Positions 22,621 to 30,576 of a stretch of DNA of 52,543 nucleotides are shown in pieces. Source of the stretch: Oscillatoriales cyanobacterium (GTDB lineage: Bacteria; Cyanobacteriota; Cyanobacteriia; Cyanobacteriales; Microcoleaceae); the NCBI GenBank assembly GCA_004293365.1, contig RDYN01000073.1:1-52543 (forward strand), in the 5' to 3' direction. Every line of letters begins with the position of its first letter. The first letter of the stretch is position 1. The translations under genes were made by a program, and so were the position numbers. The notes beneath the pieces were generated by a model, which was not told the origin of the DNA, did no database searches, and saw nothing but the letters and a program-made list of their open reading frames with translations.

Positions 22621-24075
22621 TCAATGAGATTGCTGTTTTTCCACACTACCCAAATCCAACTTCGCCCGCAACTCATCCTTAATCCGATTTAAAATAGAAT
22701 CCTCATCCAAAGAAGCCAAAATCTTGCTCACCACAGCCTTCGGCCCATCATCTCCCCAAGAAGCGCCATTAGCCAAATAAGCCTTAGTAACTTGACCGAT
22801 TCCGTAGCAAGAAACCCCAGCAATTGCAGCTTGAGTCACAGCCACAGAAACATAAGGCCCCAAAGCCAAACCCCCCGTCGCAGGCGTCGCCAAACCCAAC
22901 AATCCTTTTAAAGAACTCAAACCAAAATTAGCCAACAATTCGCCCGCAGTAATTCCCCCCATACTAATCGCAATCTTTTGCAGCAATTCCACCGCCCCCG
23001 CTTCCGTCATCGCAATGCCGTAAACTTTAGATAGAGTTAAGATCATTACCACATCAATTACCGCACCGCTGAGAAGATCGATGACAGTAAGAGGATTAAG
23101 CGCGATCGCCACAGCCTTAGTCATTACCCCATTCCAGATAATCCGGTTAGCAGCATCATCTCGAATTTCCATTTTGCGCTGTACCAACTGCTCGTTAATA
23201 TCCCCCGCACACAGCATCGTATTCAGCGCCACCAAAGACTTACCTTCCCGGTCTAAAATCTCCAGAATTTTTAATTTTAAATCTTCAACTTGCGGCAAAC
23301 TGCGAGTCATTTTTACTCCCATACTTCCATCGGAACGGCGCACCGCCTGCGCTGTCAAAGGTGAAGCCGCCGCCATCACAATTTCATCGGGAGATAGCAA
23401 TTCTCTGACGCGATCGTCCCGGATTTTATGATAAATTGCCAGTCTATCTGCATCCGGATACTGGTCAATTTTATTAAACACTAATAACATCGGTTTTCCG
23501 GCTTCCCGCAACTGCGAAAGTGCTACGTATTCCACCTTCGTAATATCACCAGCCACCACAAACAAAATCAAATCTGCTTGTTGCGCGACGCGGCGCGCCA
23601 AAAGTTCGCGAGTTTCGCCGTCAACTTCATCTATTCCCGGAGTATCGATTAATTCTACTTGCGACAAACGGTAAATAACCGGCGAAAGTCGAGGATCGGG
23701 TAAATCATCATCAACACCATTTCCGACATCCCACTCTCCAATAGTTGTGGTGCGAGTCACCCCGTGAGTCGGCCCCGTTTCAAACACATTTTGGCCGAGT
23801 AGCGCGTTCAAAACCGAAGATTTTCCCCTTCCTACCATCCCAAACACAGCGATTTGCACGCAAGCGCGCTCTAGCTTGTCGAGCATGGTTTCCAAGCCGC
23901 CAATTTCCGGCTCCAGTCCAGTTCGCTCTTGTGCTGTCAAATCGAGATTTTCTACTATATCTCGGAGAGCATCTTTAGCGCGGCGCAGGTTGAGTTCTGC
24001 CTGAATGTCTGCGAAGCTTAATATTGTGTCGTCTAATTCGCGATCGACATTTGAAAAATCCGATACTTCAGTCAT
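22621..24075 (-). CDS. Dynamin/Era-like GTPase with DUF697 C-terminus
   Basis: 484 residues. The GTPase domain (about 70-290) has a P-loop in FGMVGRGKSSVLNALLGQ, a conserved Thr in THGVTRTTT, G3 in IDTPGIDEVDG and G4 in VFNKIDQYPD. The C-terminal third (about 330-460) is hydrophobic and helical (VMTKAVAIALNPLTVIDLLS, LALGPYVSVAVTQAAIAGVS). This matches DUF697-bearing cyanobacterial GTPases likely to bind membranes. Its role is unknown. It is on the same strand as hen1/pnkp but separated by about 280 bp containing a large hairpin, so probably not co-transcribed. Confidence 0.88.
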   Translation of the reverse strand: MTEVSDFSNVDRELDDTILSFADIQAELNLRRAKDALRDIVENLDLTAQERTGLEPEIGGLETMLDKLERACVQIAVFGMVGRGKSSVLNALLGQNVFETGPTHGVTRTTTIGEWDVGNGVDDDLPDPRLSPVIYRLSQVELIDTPGIDEVDGETRELLARRVAQQADLILFVVAGDITKVEYVALSQLREAGKPMLLVFNKIDQYPDADRLAIYHKIRDDRVRELLSPDEIVMAAASPLTAQAVRRSDGSMGVKMTRSLPQVEDLKLKILEILDREGKSLVALNTMLCAGDINEQLVQRKMEIRDDAANRIIWNGVMTKAVAIALNPLTVIDLLSGAVIDVVMILTLSKVYGIAMTEAGAVELLQKIAISMGGITAGELLANFGLSSLKGLLGLATPATGGLALGPYVSVAVTQAAIAGVSCYGIGQVTKAYLANGASWGDDGPKAVVSKILASLDEDSILNRIKDELRAKLDLGSVEKQQSH

Positions 24076-24160
24076 TGTTACCTGATGTTATAGCTTTGCT
24101 TTACTTAAAGTTTCTACTGATATGATGCTATTCTAGCTTTTTCTGTGGGCTTTGTACATC

Positions 24161-24545
24161 GCATTCACCCACCAGTCCGCCGGGATTTAAATCCCCGTCT
24201 CACAGCCAAAGTCGGTTGAAACCGACTGCCAACCTCGATGATAATGTAATAAATTTTAGCCAAAACTCCTCGCATTCACCCACCAGTCCGCCGGGGATTT
24301 AAATCCCCGTCTCATAGCATGCATTCGGTTAAAACCGACTGCCAACCTCGATGATAATGTGATGAATTTCCGTCAAAACTCTTCGGATTTACCCACAAGC
24401 CCGCCGGGGATTTAAATCCCCGTCTCATAGCATGCATTCGGTTAAAACCGACTGCCAACCTCGATGATAATGTAATAATTCCAGTCCTCTTTCAGAGGAC
24501 TTTCGCTATGAGACAGGGGTTTTCAACCCCTGTCGGACTGTCGGA
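24161..24545. repeat. Three tandem copies of a 111-113-bp hairpin repeat plus a partial copy
   Basis: Units start at about 24161, 24272 and 24385. Each contains CCCACCAGTCCGCCGGGGAT, TTAAATCCCCGTCTCATAGC, CGGTTAAAACCGACTGCCAA and CCTCGATGATAATGT. The arms GGGGATTTAAATCCCC and CGGTT...AACCG are self-complementary. A terminal half-unit ends in CAGGGGTTTTCAACCCCTG. They fill 24076-24590, where no gene is seen. Confidence 0.88.
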
Positions 24546-24590
24546 ATATCGGAGAATCCAATTTACCAAACTTCAACTAATTTACAACCA

Positions 24591-25667
24591 ATGATTAAAC
24601 CCATAAAAATCGCCAGTTATCCATTTCCGTTACGTGTAATAATTTTCCTATTAATCTTAGCAGCAATCTGGCTACCGTTAGCCGCACCAATTTATCTCTT
24701 AGTTAAAGATAGCAATCTCGCAACTATTCTGACAATGGCATTGCTGTTTGCCGAGTTTTTGTTGCTACTTCCGCGCTGGGGAAAACAGGTTTACGGACAA
24801 ACGCAATTGCTCAAAAGTTACGGTTTAGTCAATACGCGACAAAACGGTTTTGAGCTTTTGACTGGATTGGCGATCGGCATTTCGATTACTTTCACCCTAT
24901 TTTTGGTGCAAGGACTGCTCGGCTTTGTCGCATGGCAAAATTCTCATAATTTGCCGAGAATCATTGCAGAAGGGCTATTAAGCGCCTTTGGAGTGGGTTT
25001 TGCGGAGGAGTTGGTATTCCGGGGTTGGTTGCTCGACGAGTTGCAGCGGGATTACAGTTATCCCATGTCTGTGCGATCGAACAGTCTGGTGTTTGCCCTA
25101 TCTCATTTTATCAAATCCGTGGAGGGAATGCTGCGGACTTGGCCTCAGTTTCCGGGCTTGTTGTTGTTGGGTTTGATACTGGTTTGGGCAAAGGGAAGTT
25201 GTCAAAATCGATTGGGTTTGTCGATCGGCTTTCACACAGGTCTCGTCTGGGGATACTATATAATTAACGTCGGAGAGTTAGTGCGATATTCTGGTTCTGT
25301 ACCGGATTGGGTGACGGGAGTTAATGGGAATCCGTTGGCTGGTGCGATCGGGCTATTGTTTTTGAGCGTGTTGGCTGTGGGAAAATCACTTCTTGAAAAT
25401 GGCATAATAGATCAGACCATACTCTACAACCAACCTGGGGAAATTTTTATGCAGCTTGCTGAACTTCTACCACTCGTGAAAGATTTGCCTCACACTGATA
25501 AACTTTTACTACTGCATTTTATCGTATCAGAATTACTCCAAGAATCAGGTATAGTTCCGCTAGAAGAGCAAGGCAAAGTATCTAGCACTAATTCCTACAA
25601 CTCTTTTGAAGCCGCTGCTGTATTAGCAAAGGCATTATCAGAAGAAAAAGCAGTAAAACATGGTTGA
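24591..25667 (+). CDS. CPBP-family intramembrane protease (CAAX-like), fused in frame to a downstream small protein
   Basis: 358 residues. Residues 1-264 are a CPBP/Abi-type membrane protein with about seven helices. It carries the EExxxR motif (AEELVFRGW, Glu139/Glu140, Arg144), a second motif (FALSHFIKS) and FHTGLVWG. At residue 264 the sequence leaves the family (LAVG|KSLLENG) and continues in frame through a 72-residue soluble protein starting at Met287. The break falls where a 174-bp segment repeated at 26091-26264 ends. I infer that a two-gene cassette entered the gene, making this chimera. Whether the long fusion is made is unknown. Confidence 0.75.
   Translation: MIKPIKIASYPFPLRVIIFLLILAAIWLPLAAPIYLLVKDSNLATILTMALLFAEFLLLLPRWGKQVYGQTQLLKSYGLVNTRQNGFELLTGLAIGISITFTLFLVQGLLGFVAWQNSHNLPRIIAEGLLSAFGVGFAEELVFRGWLLDELQRDYSYPMSVRSNSLVFALSHFIKSVEGMLRTWPQFPGLLLLGLILVWAKGSCQNRLGLSIGFHTGLVWGYYIINVGELVRYSGSVPDWVTGVNGNPLAGAIGLLFLSVLAVGKSLLENGIIDQTILYNQPGEIFMQLAELLPLVKDLPHTDKLLLLHFIVSELLQESGIVPLEEQGKVSSTNSYNSFEAAAVLAKALSEEKAVKHG
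25210..25383 (+). repeat. 174-bp direct repeat, upstream copy (pair with 26091-26264)
   Basis: Aligns without gaps with 26091-26264. By eye there are about 13 differences in the first 76 bp and none in the last 98 bp. The abrupt change from diverged to identical is a mosaic pattern. Confidence 0.9.
25449..25667 (+). CDS. Small soluble protein of the inserted cassette (alternative start within the fusion frame)
   Basis: 72 residues from the ATG at 25449, preceded by GGGGA 6-10 nt upstream (MQLAELLPLVKDLPHTDKLL, then FIVSELLQESG). Predicted helical. Its stop (TGA) overlaps the ATG of the retropepsin-like gene (ATGGTTGA), so the two are translationally coupled. The pair looks like a two-gene unit. 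I do not recognise the family; an antitoxin-like or chaperone role is only a guess. It could be translated alone or as the tail of the CPBP chimera. Confidence 0.6.
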   Translation: MQLAELLPLVKDLPHTDKLLLLHFIVSELLQESGIVPLEEQGKVSSTNSYNSFEAAAVLAKALSEEKAVKHG

Positions 25668-26091
25668 TAAAGTCAGATTTGCGTTTACCGAAATCGATCC
25701 GCAACTGGGTGCATTAAGTACATTGCCTTACTTGCCACTAACTTTAACTTATCAGAATTGCTCTTTAAGTGCATCAGGCTTGCTAGATACAGGTTCTAGT
25801 GTTAACGTATTGCCCTACGAAATGGGATTAAGATTAGGAGCAATTTGGGAACGTCAAACACTTTCTGTTCCATTAGGAGGCAATTTGGCTAGGTTTGAGG
25901 CGCGGGCCTTGGTATTGAGGGCGAACATTGAGCGCTTTCCTCCAGTGGATTTAGCTTTTGCTTGGACAAAAGACAGGAATGCTCCATTAATTCTGGGACA
26001 CATGAATTTCTTTCTGGAGTTTGATGTCTGCTTATACCGGGCTGAATTATTATTTGAAATTAGTCCTAAAAGGAGAGGAGAGCAAAGATAG
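25660..26091 (+). CDS. Retropepsin-like aspartic protease family protein
   Basis: 143 residues. The single catalytic motif LLDTGSSVNVLPY (Asp43) is the retropepsin signature. Downstream, APLILGHMNFFLEFDV resembles the second hydrophobic-hydrophobic-Gly element (ILG). Such small single-domain proteins would act as dimers. The gene overlaps the preceding small gene by 8 nt. Its end meets the displaced CPBP 3' fragment. The substrate is unknown. Confidence 0.8.
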   Translation: MVDKVRFAFTEIDPQLGALSTLPYLPLTLTYQNCSLSASGLLDTGSSVNVLPYEMGLRLGAIWERQTLSVPLGGNLARFEARALVLRANIERFPPVDLAFAWTKDRNAPLILGHMNFFLEFDVCLYRAELLFEISPKRRGEQR

Positions 26092-26314
26092 ATTGGGTTT
26101 GTCGATCGGCTTTCATGCAGGTATCGTCTGGGGATATTATACGATTAATGTCGGGAAATTAATCAGATATTCTGGTTCTGTACCGGATTGGGTGACGGGA
26201 GTTAATGGGAATCCGTTGGCTGGTGCGATCGGGCTATTGTTTTTGAGCGTGTTGGCTGTGGGAATAGTCAGGACTTTAGTCCTTCTTCCCAAATTTTTAC
26301 CCTTGATTCTTTAG
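26091..26314 (+). pseudogene. Displaced 3' end of the CPBP protease gene
   Basis: It encodes RLGLSIGFHAGIVWGYYTIN through PLAGAIGLLFLSVLAVG, the same C-terminal part as residues about 207-264 of the upstream CPBP protein. It then runs on as IVRTLVLLPKFLPLIL and a stop. It has no start of its own and no EExxxR motif, so it is a fragment. It is probably the original C-terminal end separated by the cassette. Confidence 0.8.
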
Positions 26315-26374
26315 TCTCTTAGAGAGGGACATCGCTTGTATAGACGCGGCTTCAACCGCCGACTGCTTGATTAT

Positions 26375-26587
26375 TTATACAGATTGAGAGTCACCGCGAA
26401 AACGCTCAGTAAATTCAGGATATTTTTCTAAATCTTGCAATGACTCCAAGGCAGGCATTTCAATCCAATTGCCTTCCTGATGCAGCTTATCTACATAGGC
26501 ATAAAAGGCTTCCTGGTCATCCCGATGGGCCATAAAGTAATCGCGCAATTCTTTCAGACTCATTGCTTCAAAATTAGGCTTATTCAT
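26375..26587 (-). CDS. DUF6887-type small protein
   Basis: 70 residues from the ATG at 26587 (MNKPNFEAMSLKELRDYFMA, with HRDDQEAFYAYVDK). Small acidic cyanobacterial proteins with the NFxxMSxKELRxYxLxHRDDxEAF pattern are common as the second gene of a pair with a DUF6888 protein. Its start overlaps the stop of that partner (ATGA). Function unknown; the coupled arrangement and size recall toxin-antitoxin modules, but that is inference. Confidence 0.8.
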   Translation of the reverse strand: MNKPNFEAMSLKELRDYFMAHRDDQEAFYAYVDKLHQEGNWIEMPALESLQDLEKYPEFTERFRGDSQSV

Positions 26588-26766
26588 CCAATGTACCTCC
26601 ATCGTCCGTTAGGGTATATCTCTATGATATTTTCTTCACCTGCCAGGAAAAATATATTTCCTGTGCGCTCATCCATCCGAACAATATTGATAGGCAAGTA
26701 AAGCTTGGTGAACCAACAGCACAATACATAGCACTGATTTTTTTGTTCAGGTGTGGGTGTAATAAT
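26584..26766 (-). CDS. DUF6888-type small protein, apparent ATT start
   Basis: 60 residues: ITPTPEQKNQCYVLCCWFTK, then LYLPINIVRMDERTGNIFFL, AGEENIIEIYPNGRWRYIG. The pattern PxxEQ...NxYLPI.IVR.DERTG.I.ILAGEEI.I.I.P.G.W matches the partner usually found upstream of DUF6887. No ATG, GTG or TTG lies between the upstream stop and the conserved N-terminus. The first possible codon is ATT at 26766-26764, 6 nt after GAGGAG. It may use ATT, or a mutated ATG may have silenced it. The stop overlaps the next ATG (ATGA). Confidence 0.7.
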   Translation of the reverse strand: MITPTPEQKNQCYVLCCWFTKLYLPINIVRMDERTGNIFFLAGEENIIEIYPNGRWRYIG

Positions 26767-26903
26767 CCTAACTCCTCAACCTCACTTCATTAGAAAAGTT
26801 TAGCACCTGTACGGTTGTTAGTGCGTAAGGGCGATCGTTGCATCAACCCAATTTTGACACAGTGACAGTAATTTTCCCAAACAGGACTTACGCACAGGTG
26901 GCC

Positions 26904-26968
26904 AGAAACCGGGTTTTTTGCGATATCCTTCGCTGTACTCCACAGAAAGAGTAAAAAACCCGGTTTCT
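26904..26968. repeat. 16-bp-arm perfect inverted repeat (AGAAACCGGGTTTTTT)
   Basis: AGAAACCGGGTTTTTT at 26904-26919 pairs perfectly with 26953-26968. A related short palindrome, AAGAAACCGGGTTTCTT, occurs at about 38158-38174. It lies downstream of the kinase-FGE gene and could act as its terminator on the minus strand, but the family is dispersed. Confidence 0.8.
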
Positions 26969-27082
26969 TTGTCGGGAGTGCATCCAGGAGTGCCAAAAAA
27001 AATCGAGTCACCAGAGGCGATAAGGGGAAGGGAAAAAGAAAAAATAGTAAAGAGCAAAATAGCAAAGGGCAAGAGTCCTCGC

Positions 27083-29027
27083 CTACGCACGGACAACCCG
27101 AAAACCGATAAATTCGCTGCTGCGGGTAATCGGCGAGTCCCAAGCACGCAGCGCGGCGCGGCAAATCCTAGCAAGGTAGTTCCACGAACCACCACGCATC
27201 AGGCGTTTAGTATTATCCCCACCACTTTCCCAAGCACTACCATCAGTCGGCGCACCGTTATAATTATCATGCCAAACATCTTGACACCATTCCCAAACAT
27301 TCCCGTGCATATCATAAAGTCCAAAGCCATTAGGTGGAAAACTACCCACAGCAGTTGTTTTTTCACGCCAGATTCCCTTCGGTGCAGAACCATAGGAATA
27401 ATTCCCGTTATAATTAACTAAATCGGGGGTAACTGTGTCCCCAAAATAAAAAGGTGTAGTCGTTCCTGCACGACAAGCATATTCCCATTCTGCCTCACTA
27501 GGCAATCGATAATTACGTCCAGTAAGTTGAGATAACCTCAAACAGAATTCTATAGCATCATCCCAAGATACTTGCTCAACAGGCAAATTATCACCTTTAA
27601 AATAAGATGGATTAGCCTTGAGGTCAATCTTGACTTTTGATAAACCGGCCACAGCAATCCATTGAGCCTGAGTCACCTCATATTTTCCCATAAAAAAAGC
27701 GGCAACATTAACAGTACGCTGTGGCCCTTCATTCTTCTCTCGTCCTGCTTCGGTATTGGGGGAACCCATGACGAAACTGCCGCCAGGAATTGCCATCATC
27801 TCTAAAGTAATGCCCTTGGCGATAGTTTCAGTAAAAACCTGTGCTTGACTTTGGCTGCGCTTGGTGATTTCCCCCGTTGAATTCACTGTCACCGTTTCAA
27901 ATTGAACTGTTTTTAGGGGATTTGACGATACTTTTGGCGCTGGAGTTTTTGGTGGTGGTGGTTCTGGTTGTCGGGTTTCTGAAGGTGGCAAAGGAGACGG
28001 TGTATCCTTGGGTAATATCGGTGGCGATGGCTGATCCGTTGGAGTTTGAGAGGAATTGTTCAGCAAGTTTTGACTCACAACTACGCCTACAAGTCCTAGT
28101 CCACCAAAACCCAAAAATTGTAAAACAGTTCGTCTTGTAGTGTTAGTTGAAATTACACGCACTGTCGAACCTCCTGGCGGTGGCGGCGGTGGCGAGGAAG
28201 AGCGAGACAAAGATAAAATTGCTTGCAATGCTTCCTCTGCATTTTGATAACGCTGACTGAAATGGTCGCGCACCATTTTATCTAAAATATTCCCTAAATT
28301 ATTGCTAACTTGCGCCTGATTTCGCCAAATTACTTCTCCTGTCTGCGGATCTTCTGGTAAGGTATCAGGAGGTTGACCAGTCAAGGCTTGAATCCCAATC
28401 ATCCCCACTGCATGAATATCACTAGCAAGTCTAGGTTTGCCACTTGCTTGTTCGCTCGGCATATAACCAGGAGTACCAATTCCAATAGTTAACTTCGTTT
28501 GCCCTTGAGCATTCACAACTATTGTGCTAATTTCCTTGACAGCCCCGAAATCAATCAAGATAATTTTACCATCTTGACGACGCATTAAGTTAGCAGGTTT
28601 AAGATCGCGATGAATCACCTTTTGCTGATGAACAATTGCTAAAATTTCTAAGATATTGTGCAATAATGAATGTAATAGTATAGGATTCGCTTAATTTTTT
28701 ACCGGGAATCAGTTCTTTGGTAAGGTCATGTCCGGCGATAAAATCTTGCACCAAATAAAATTCCCCATTTTCCTCAAAGTGGGCGGAAAGCTTGGGGATT
28801 TGGTCGTGTAGAATACCCAATTTATACAGAGTTTGGGCTTCCGTCTCGAATAAGCGTTTGGCAAGTAGTAAAAGGTTGGGATTGGGGTCTTTCGGTTTAA
28901 GATGTTTGACAACGCAGTGGGGATGTCCGGGTAAGTCTAAATCTTTGGCAAGGTACGTGTGGCCAAAACCGCCTTGTCCCAAGAATTTGATAATTTGATA
29001 ACGATTGCGGAGGGTACGACCCAGCAT
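27083..29027 (-). pseudogene. Ser/Thr protein kinase with formylglycine-generating-enzyme-like (SUMF1) domain, one frameshift
   Basis: The first part (29027 down) has the kinase start MLGRTLRNRYQIIKFLGQGG, FGHTYLA, VVKHLKP and HFEENGEFYLVQDFIAGHDL, then loses frame near 28670-28700. The second frame resumes at LLHNILEILAIVHQQ. It has HRDLKPANLM, IDFGAVKEIS, a proline-rich stretch and a membrane helix (LGFGGLGLVGVVV). A C-terminal FGE/C-type-lectin-fold domain follows, with PGGSFVMGSP, YEVTQAQW, RLPSEAEWEYACRAG, GNVWEWCQD, MRGGSWNY and IGFRVVRA. One single-base indel would restore a protein of about 640 residues. Intact homologues are membrane-anchored kinases with an extracytoplasmic FGE domain. 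A true lesion and a sequence error cannot be separated here. Confidence 0.82.
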
Positions 29028-29083
29028 AGTTTTCAGGGAATGCAGTGGAAGTTAGGATATATCGTCGCACAAAAAGTAATGAG

Positions 29084-29404
29084 ATGCTTAAAATCAGAAT
29101 CGTTTCCACAATTATACTGCTAGTTAGTGCCTGTTGTTCATCTCCCGCACAGGCGCAAAATCCCGCACAACCAAAGCAAAATAACTCTTTAGTTCAAGTC
29201 CAGCCAACGCGAGAACAAATTCTGAATGCTTGCGTGCAGAATCGCGCGGAAACTCTGCCAAATCCTTTTACGGATGTGCCATCAAATCACTGGGCTTACA
29301 AAGCTGTTTTGACTATGTATTATTGCGGCGCTTACCGAGAAGCAACTGCGCCTGCTTTTCCGACATCAGATAGTGACAACACTAATTCCAGGAATCGCAG
29401 GTGA
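29084..29404 (+). CDS. Secreted protein with partial S-layer homology (SLH)-like motif
   Basis: 106 residues from the ATG at 29084. The signal peptide is MLKIRIVSTIILLVSACCSS, with cleavage near AQA. Cysteine residues in ACCSS make a lipobox possible. The region NPFTDVPSNHWAYKAVLTMYYC resembles one SLH repeat (FxDVPxxHWAYxAV). SLH domains usually come in threes and attach proteins to the cell wall, so one copy alone is short. Its 3' end overlaps the convergent HTH gene by about 39 bp. Confidence 0.65.
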   Translation: MLKIRIVSTIILLVSACCSSPAQAQNPAQPKQNNSLVQVQPTREQILNACVQNRAETLPNPFTDVPSNHWAYKAVLTMYYCGAYREATAPAFPTSDSDNTNSRNRR

Positions 29405-29695
29405 TTTTAGCTTTGGCTTCACCACAATTTGTACATCGCACCCTAAAGCATTTAAAAACCGAAACAACCTTTCTGTAGAAAAACCTGTCAGCTTTCCTCT
29501 CATCAATGCTGAAACTTTTGGCTGGTCAATTCCTAATACTTCTGCTGCTTGAAGTTGATTCAGTTTCCTTTGATTAACGAGTTCAGTTATCTGGCGTACC
29601 AATTCAGCCTTCATCAGCATTTCATCAGAATTAGGCATACCCAAATCAGCAAATATATTGCCACTACTAACTTGAATATCGATCTCCTTACTCAT
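29366..29695 (-). CDS. Xre-type HTH antitoxin (HigA-like)
   Basis: 109 residues. The HTH core LNQLQAAEVLGIDQPKVSALMRGKL is typical of the antitoxin subgroup with IDQPKVSxLxxGK, followed by FSTERLFRFLNALGCDVQIVV. The N-terminal arm (SSGNIFADLGMPNSDEMLMK) resembles HigA antitoxins that follow their toxin gene. The toxin-like gene lies upstream on the same strand, 115 bp away. It likely binds DNA near the operon and neutralises the toxin. Confidence 0.85.
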   Translation of the reverse strand: MSKEIDIQVSSGNIFADLGMPNSDEMLMKAELVRQITELVNQRKLNQLQAAEVLGIDQPKVSALMRGKLTGFSTERLFRFLNALGCDVQIVVKPKLKSPAIPGISVVTI

Positions 29696-29736
29696 GATTT
29701 CCCCATTTTTTACCTAGTCTTAGTTATTCCTGAAAA

Positions 29737-29800
29737 AGTAGTGATAAGAAGCCGTCTATTTCCAGATTATTTAGAAATATAAGCACATCTTATCACTACT
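29737..29800. repeat. 13-bp inverted repeat between toxin and antitoxin genes
   Basis: AGTAGTGATAAGA (29737-29749) pairs perfectly with TCTTATCACTACT (29788-29800) across 38 nt. It fills the toxin-antitoxin gap and could be a small inserted element, an attenuator or an operator. Confidence 0.75.
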
Positions 29801-29810
29801 GATTCCACTC

Positions 29811-30179
29811 TTACTTACTCTTGAACTCTTCGTAATGCTCTTGAGCTCGTTTCAGCCTTTCTTGGATTAACTTAATATCTTGTTGCGGTGTAGCAATTCC
29901 TTTTTTAGACTTTTTCTGAAAAGCGTGTAAAACATATACTGTATCTCCAAACTTTACCGTGTAAACTGCTCGATAAGTATCCCCATCACAGTCATCGGTA
30001 ATTTCTAAAACTTTTGCACTTCCAAACCCTTTGAGAGGTTTAGCAGATTGGTGTTTTCCTCCTGTTTGTGCTAGATACAGAGCATAGCCCATGATGTCAT
30101 GTACATCTTCTGGAAATTCTCTAAAATCGTTCAGAGAACTTCCAATCCATACAATAGTTTTGAGTGATATTTTTGTCAT
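29811..30179 (-). CDS. RelE/HigB-superfamily toxin (phage Gp49-like)
   Basis: 122 residues. PLKGFGSAKVLEITDDCDGD, TYRAVYTVKFGDTVYVLHAF and QKKSKKGIATPQQDIKLIQE match the Gp49/HigB type (PLxGxG..VxEI.....YRAVYxxKFxxxVYVLHAFQKKSxxGxxTP). Such toxins are mRNA interferases that bind ribosomes. The length is typical. An HTH antitoxin gene follows, in the reversed order used by higBA. ATG start at 30179. Confidence 0.88.
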   Translation of the reverse strand: MTKISLKTIVWIGSSLNDFREFPEDVHDIMGYALYLAQTGGKHQSAKPLKGFGSAKVLEITDDCDGDTYRAVYTVKFGDTVYVLHAFQKKSKKGIATPQQDIKLIQERLKRAQEHYEEFKSK

Positions 30180-30309
30180 GTTTACAATATTGTCTGAATA
30201 AGTTTTTTCTCATGGCTATCGATTCCTGTTGTTTTTGTTTGTGCCTACAATTCTATTATGCTAGATTTAGCATAAAGTGTCAAGAATTATTCCAAAATAA
30301 ATATCAATT

Positions 30310-30576
30310 TTAAAACTGAGCCCGAACTGTAAACGAATAATCTCCACCAGGTTCAAGCTGATAATCCCATTTCTCTAGAAAACGGTGCAGCGGTTCCTGA
30401 ATCAATGCCCTACCCTGAGAGGGCTCCAGAATTAGTGTTTTTTCTTCCCGAAAACGCCACTGAAAGTGCCACTCAAAACTGCCGGCACTCACTTCACCTT
30501 CAATCGTGCCTTTTAGCCAAGATTGGCCTGTAACTCGGACATAGGCTGTAGTTTCAGGCAAACGTCTCGAACTCAC
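30310..30576 (-). CDS. DUF3146 family protein
   Basis: 88 residues. RLPETTAYVRVTGQSWLKGT, EGEVSAGSFEWHFQWRFREE and the acidic/aromatic tail WDYQLEPGGDYSFTVRAQF match this cyanobacterial family of unknown function. It starts with GTG, overlapping the pth stop (GTGA), so it is translationally coupled to pth. Confidence 0.85.
   Translation of the reverse strand: MSSRRLPETTAYVRVTGQSWLKGTIEGEVSAGSFEWHFQWRFREEKTLILEPSQGRALIQEPLHRFLEKWDYQLEPGGDYSFTVRAQF

Noticed and set aside
26790..27195. Minus-strand frames downstream of the kinase-FGE gene
   Set aside because: They cover the 16-bp-arm inverted repeat and the other strand of the FGE 3' end; no family match.
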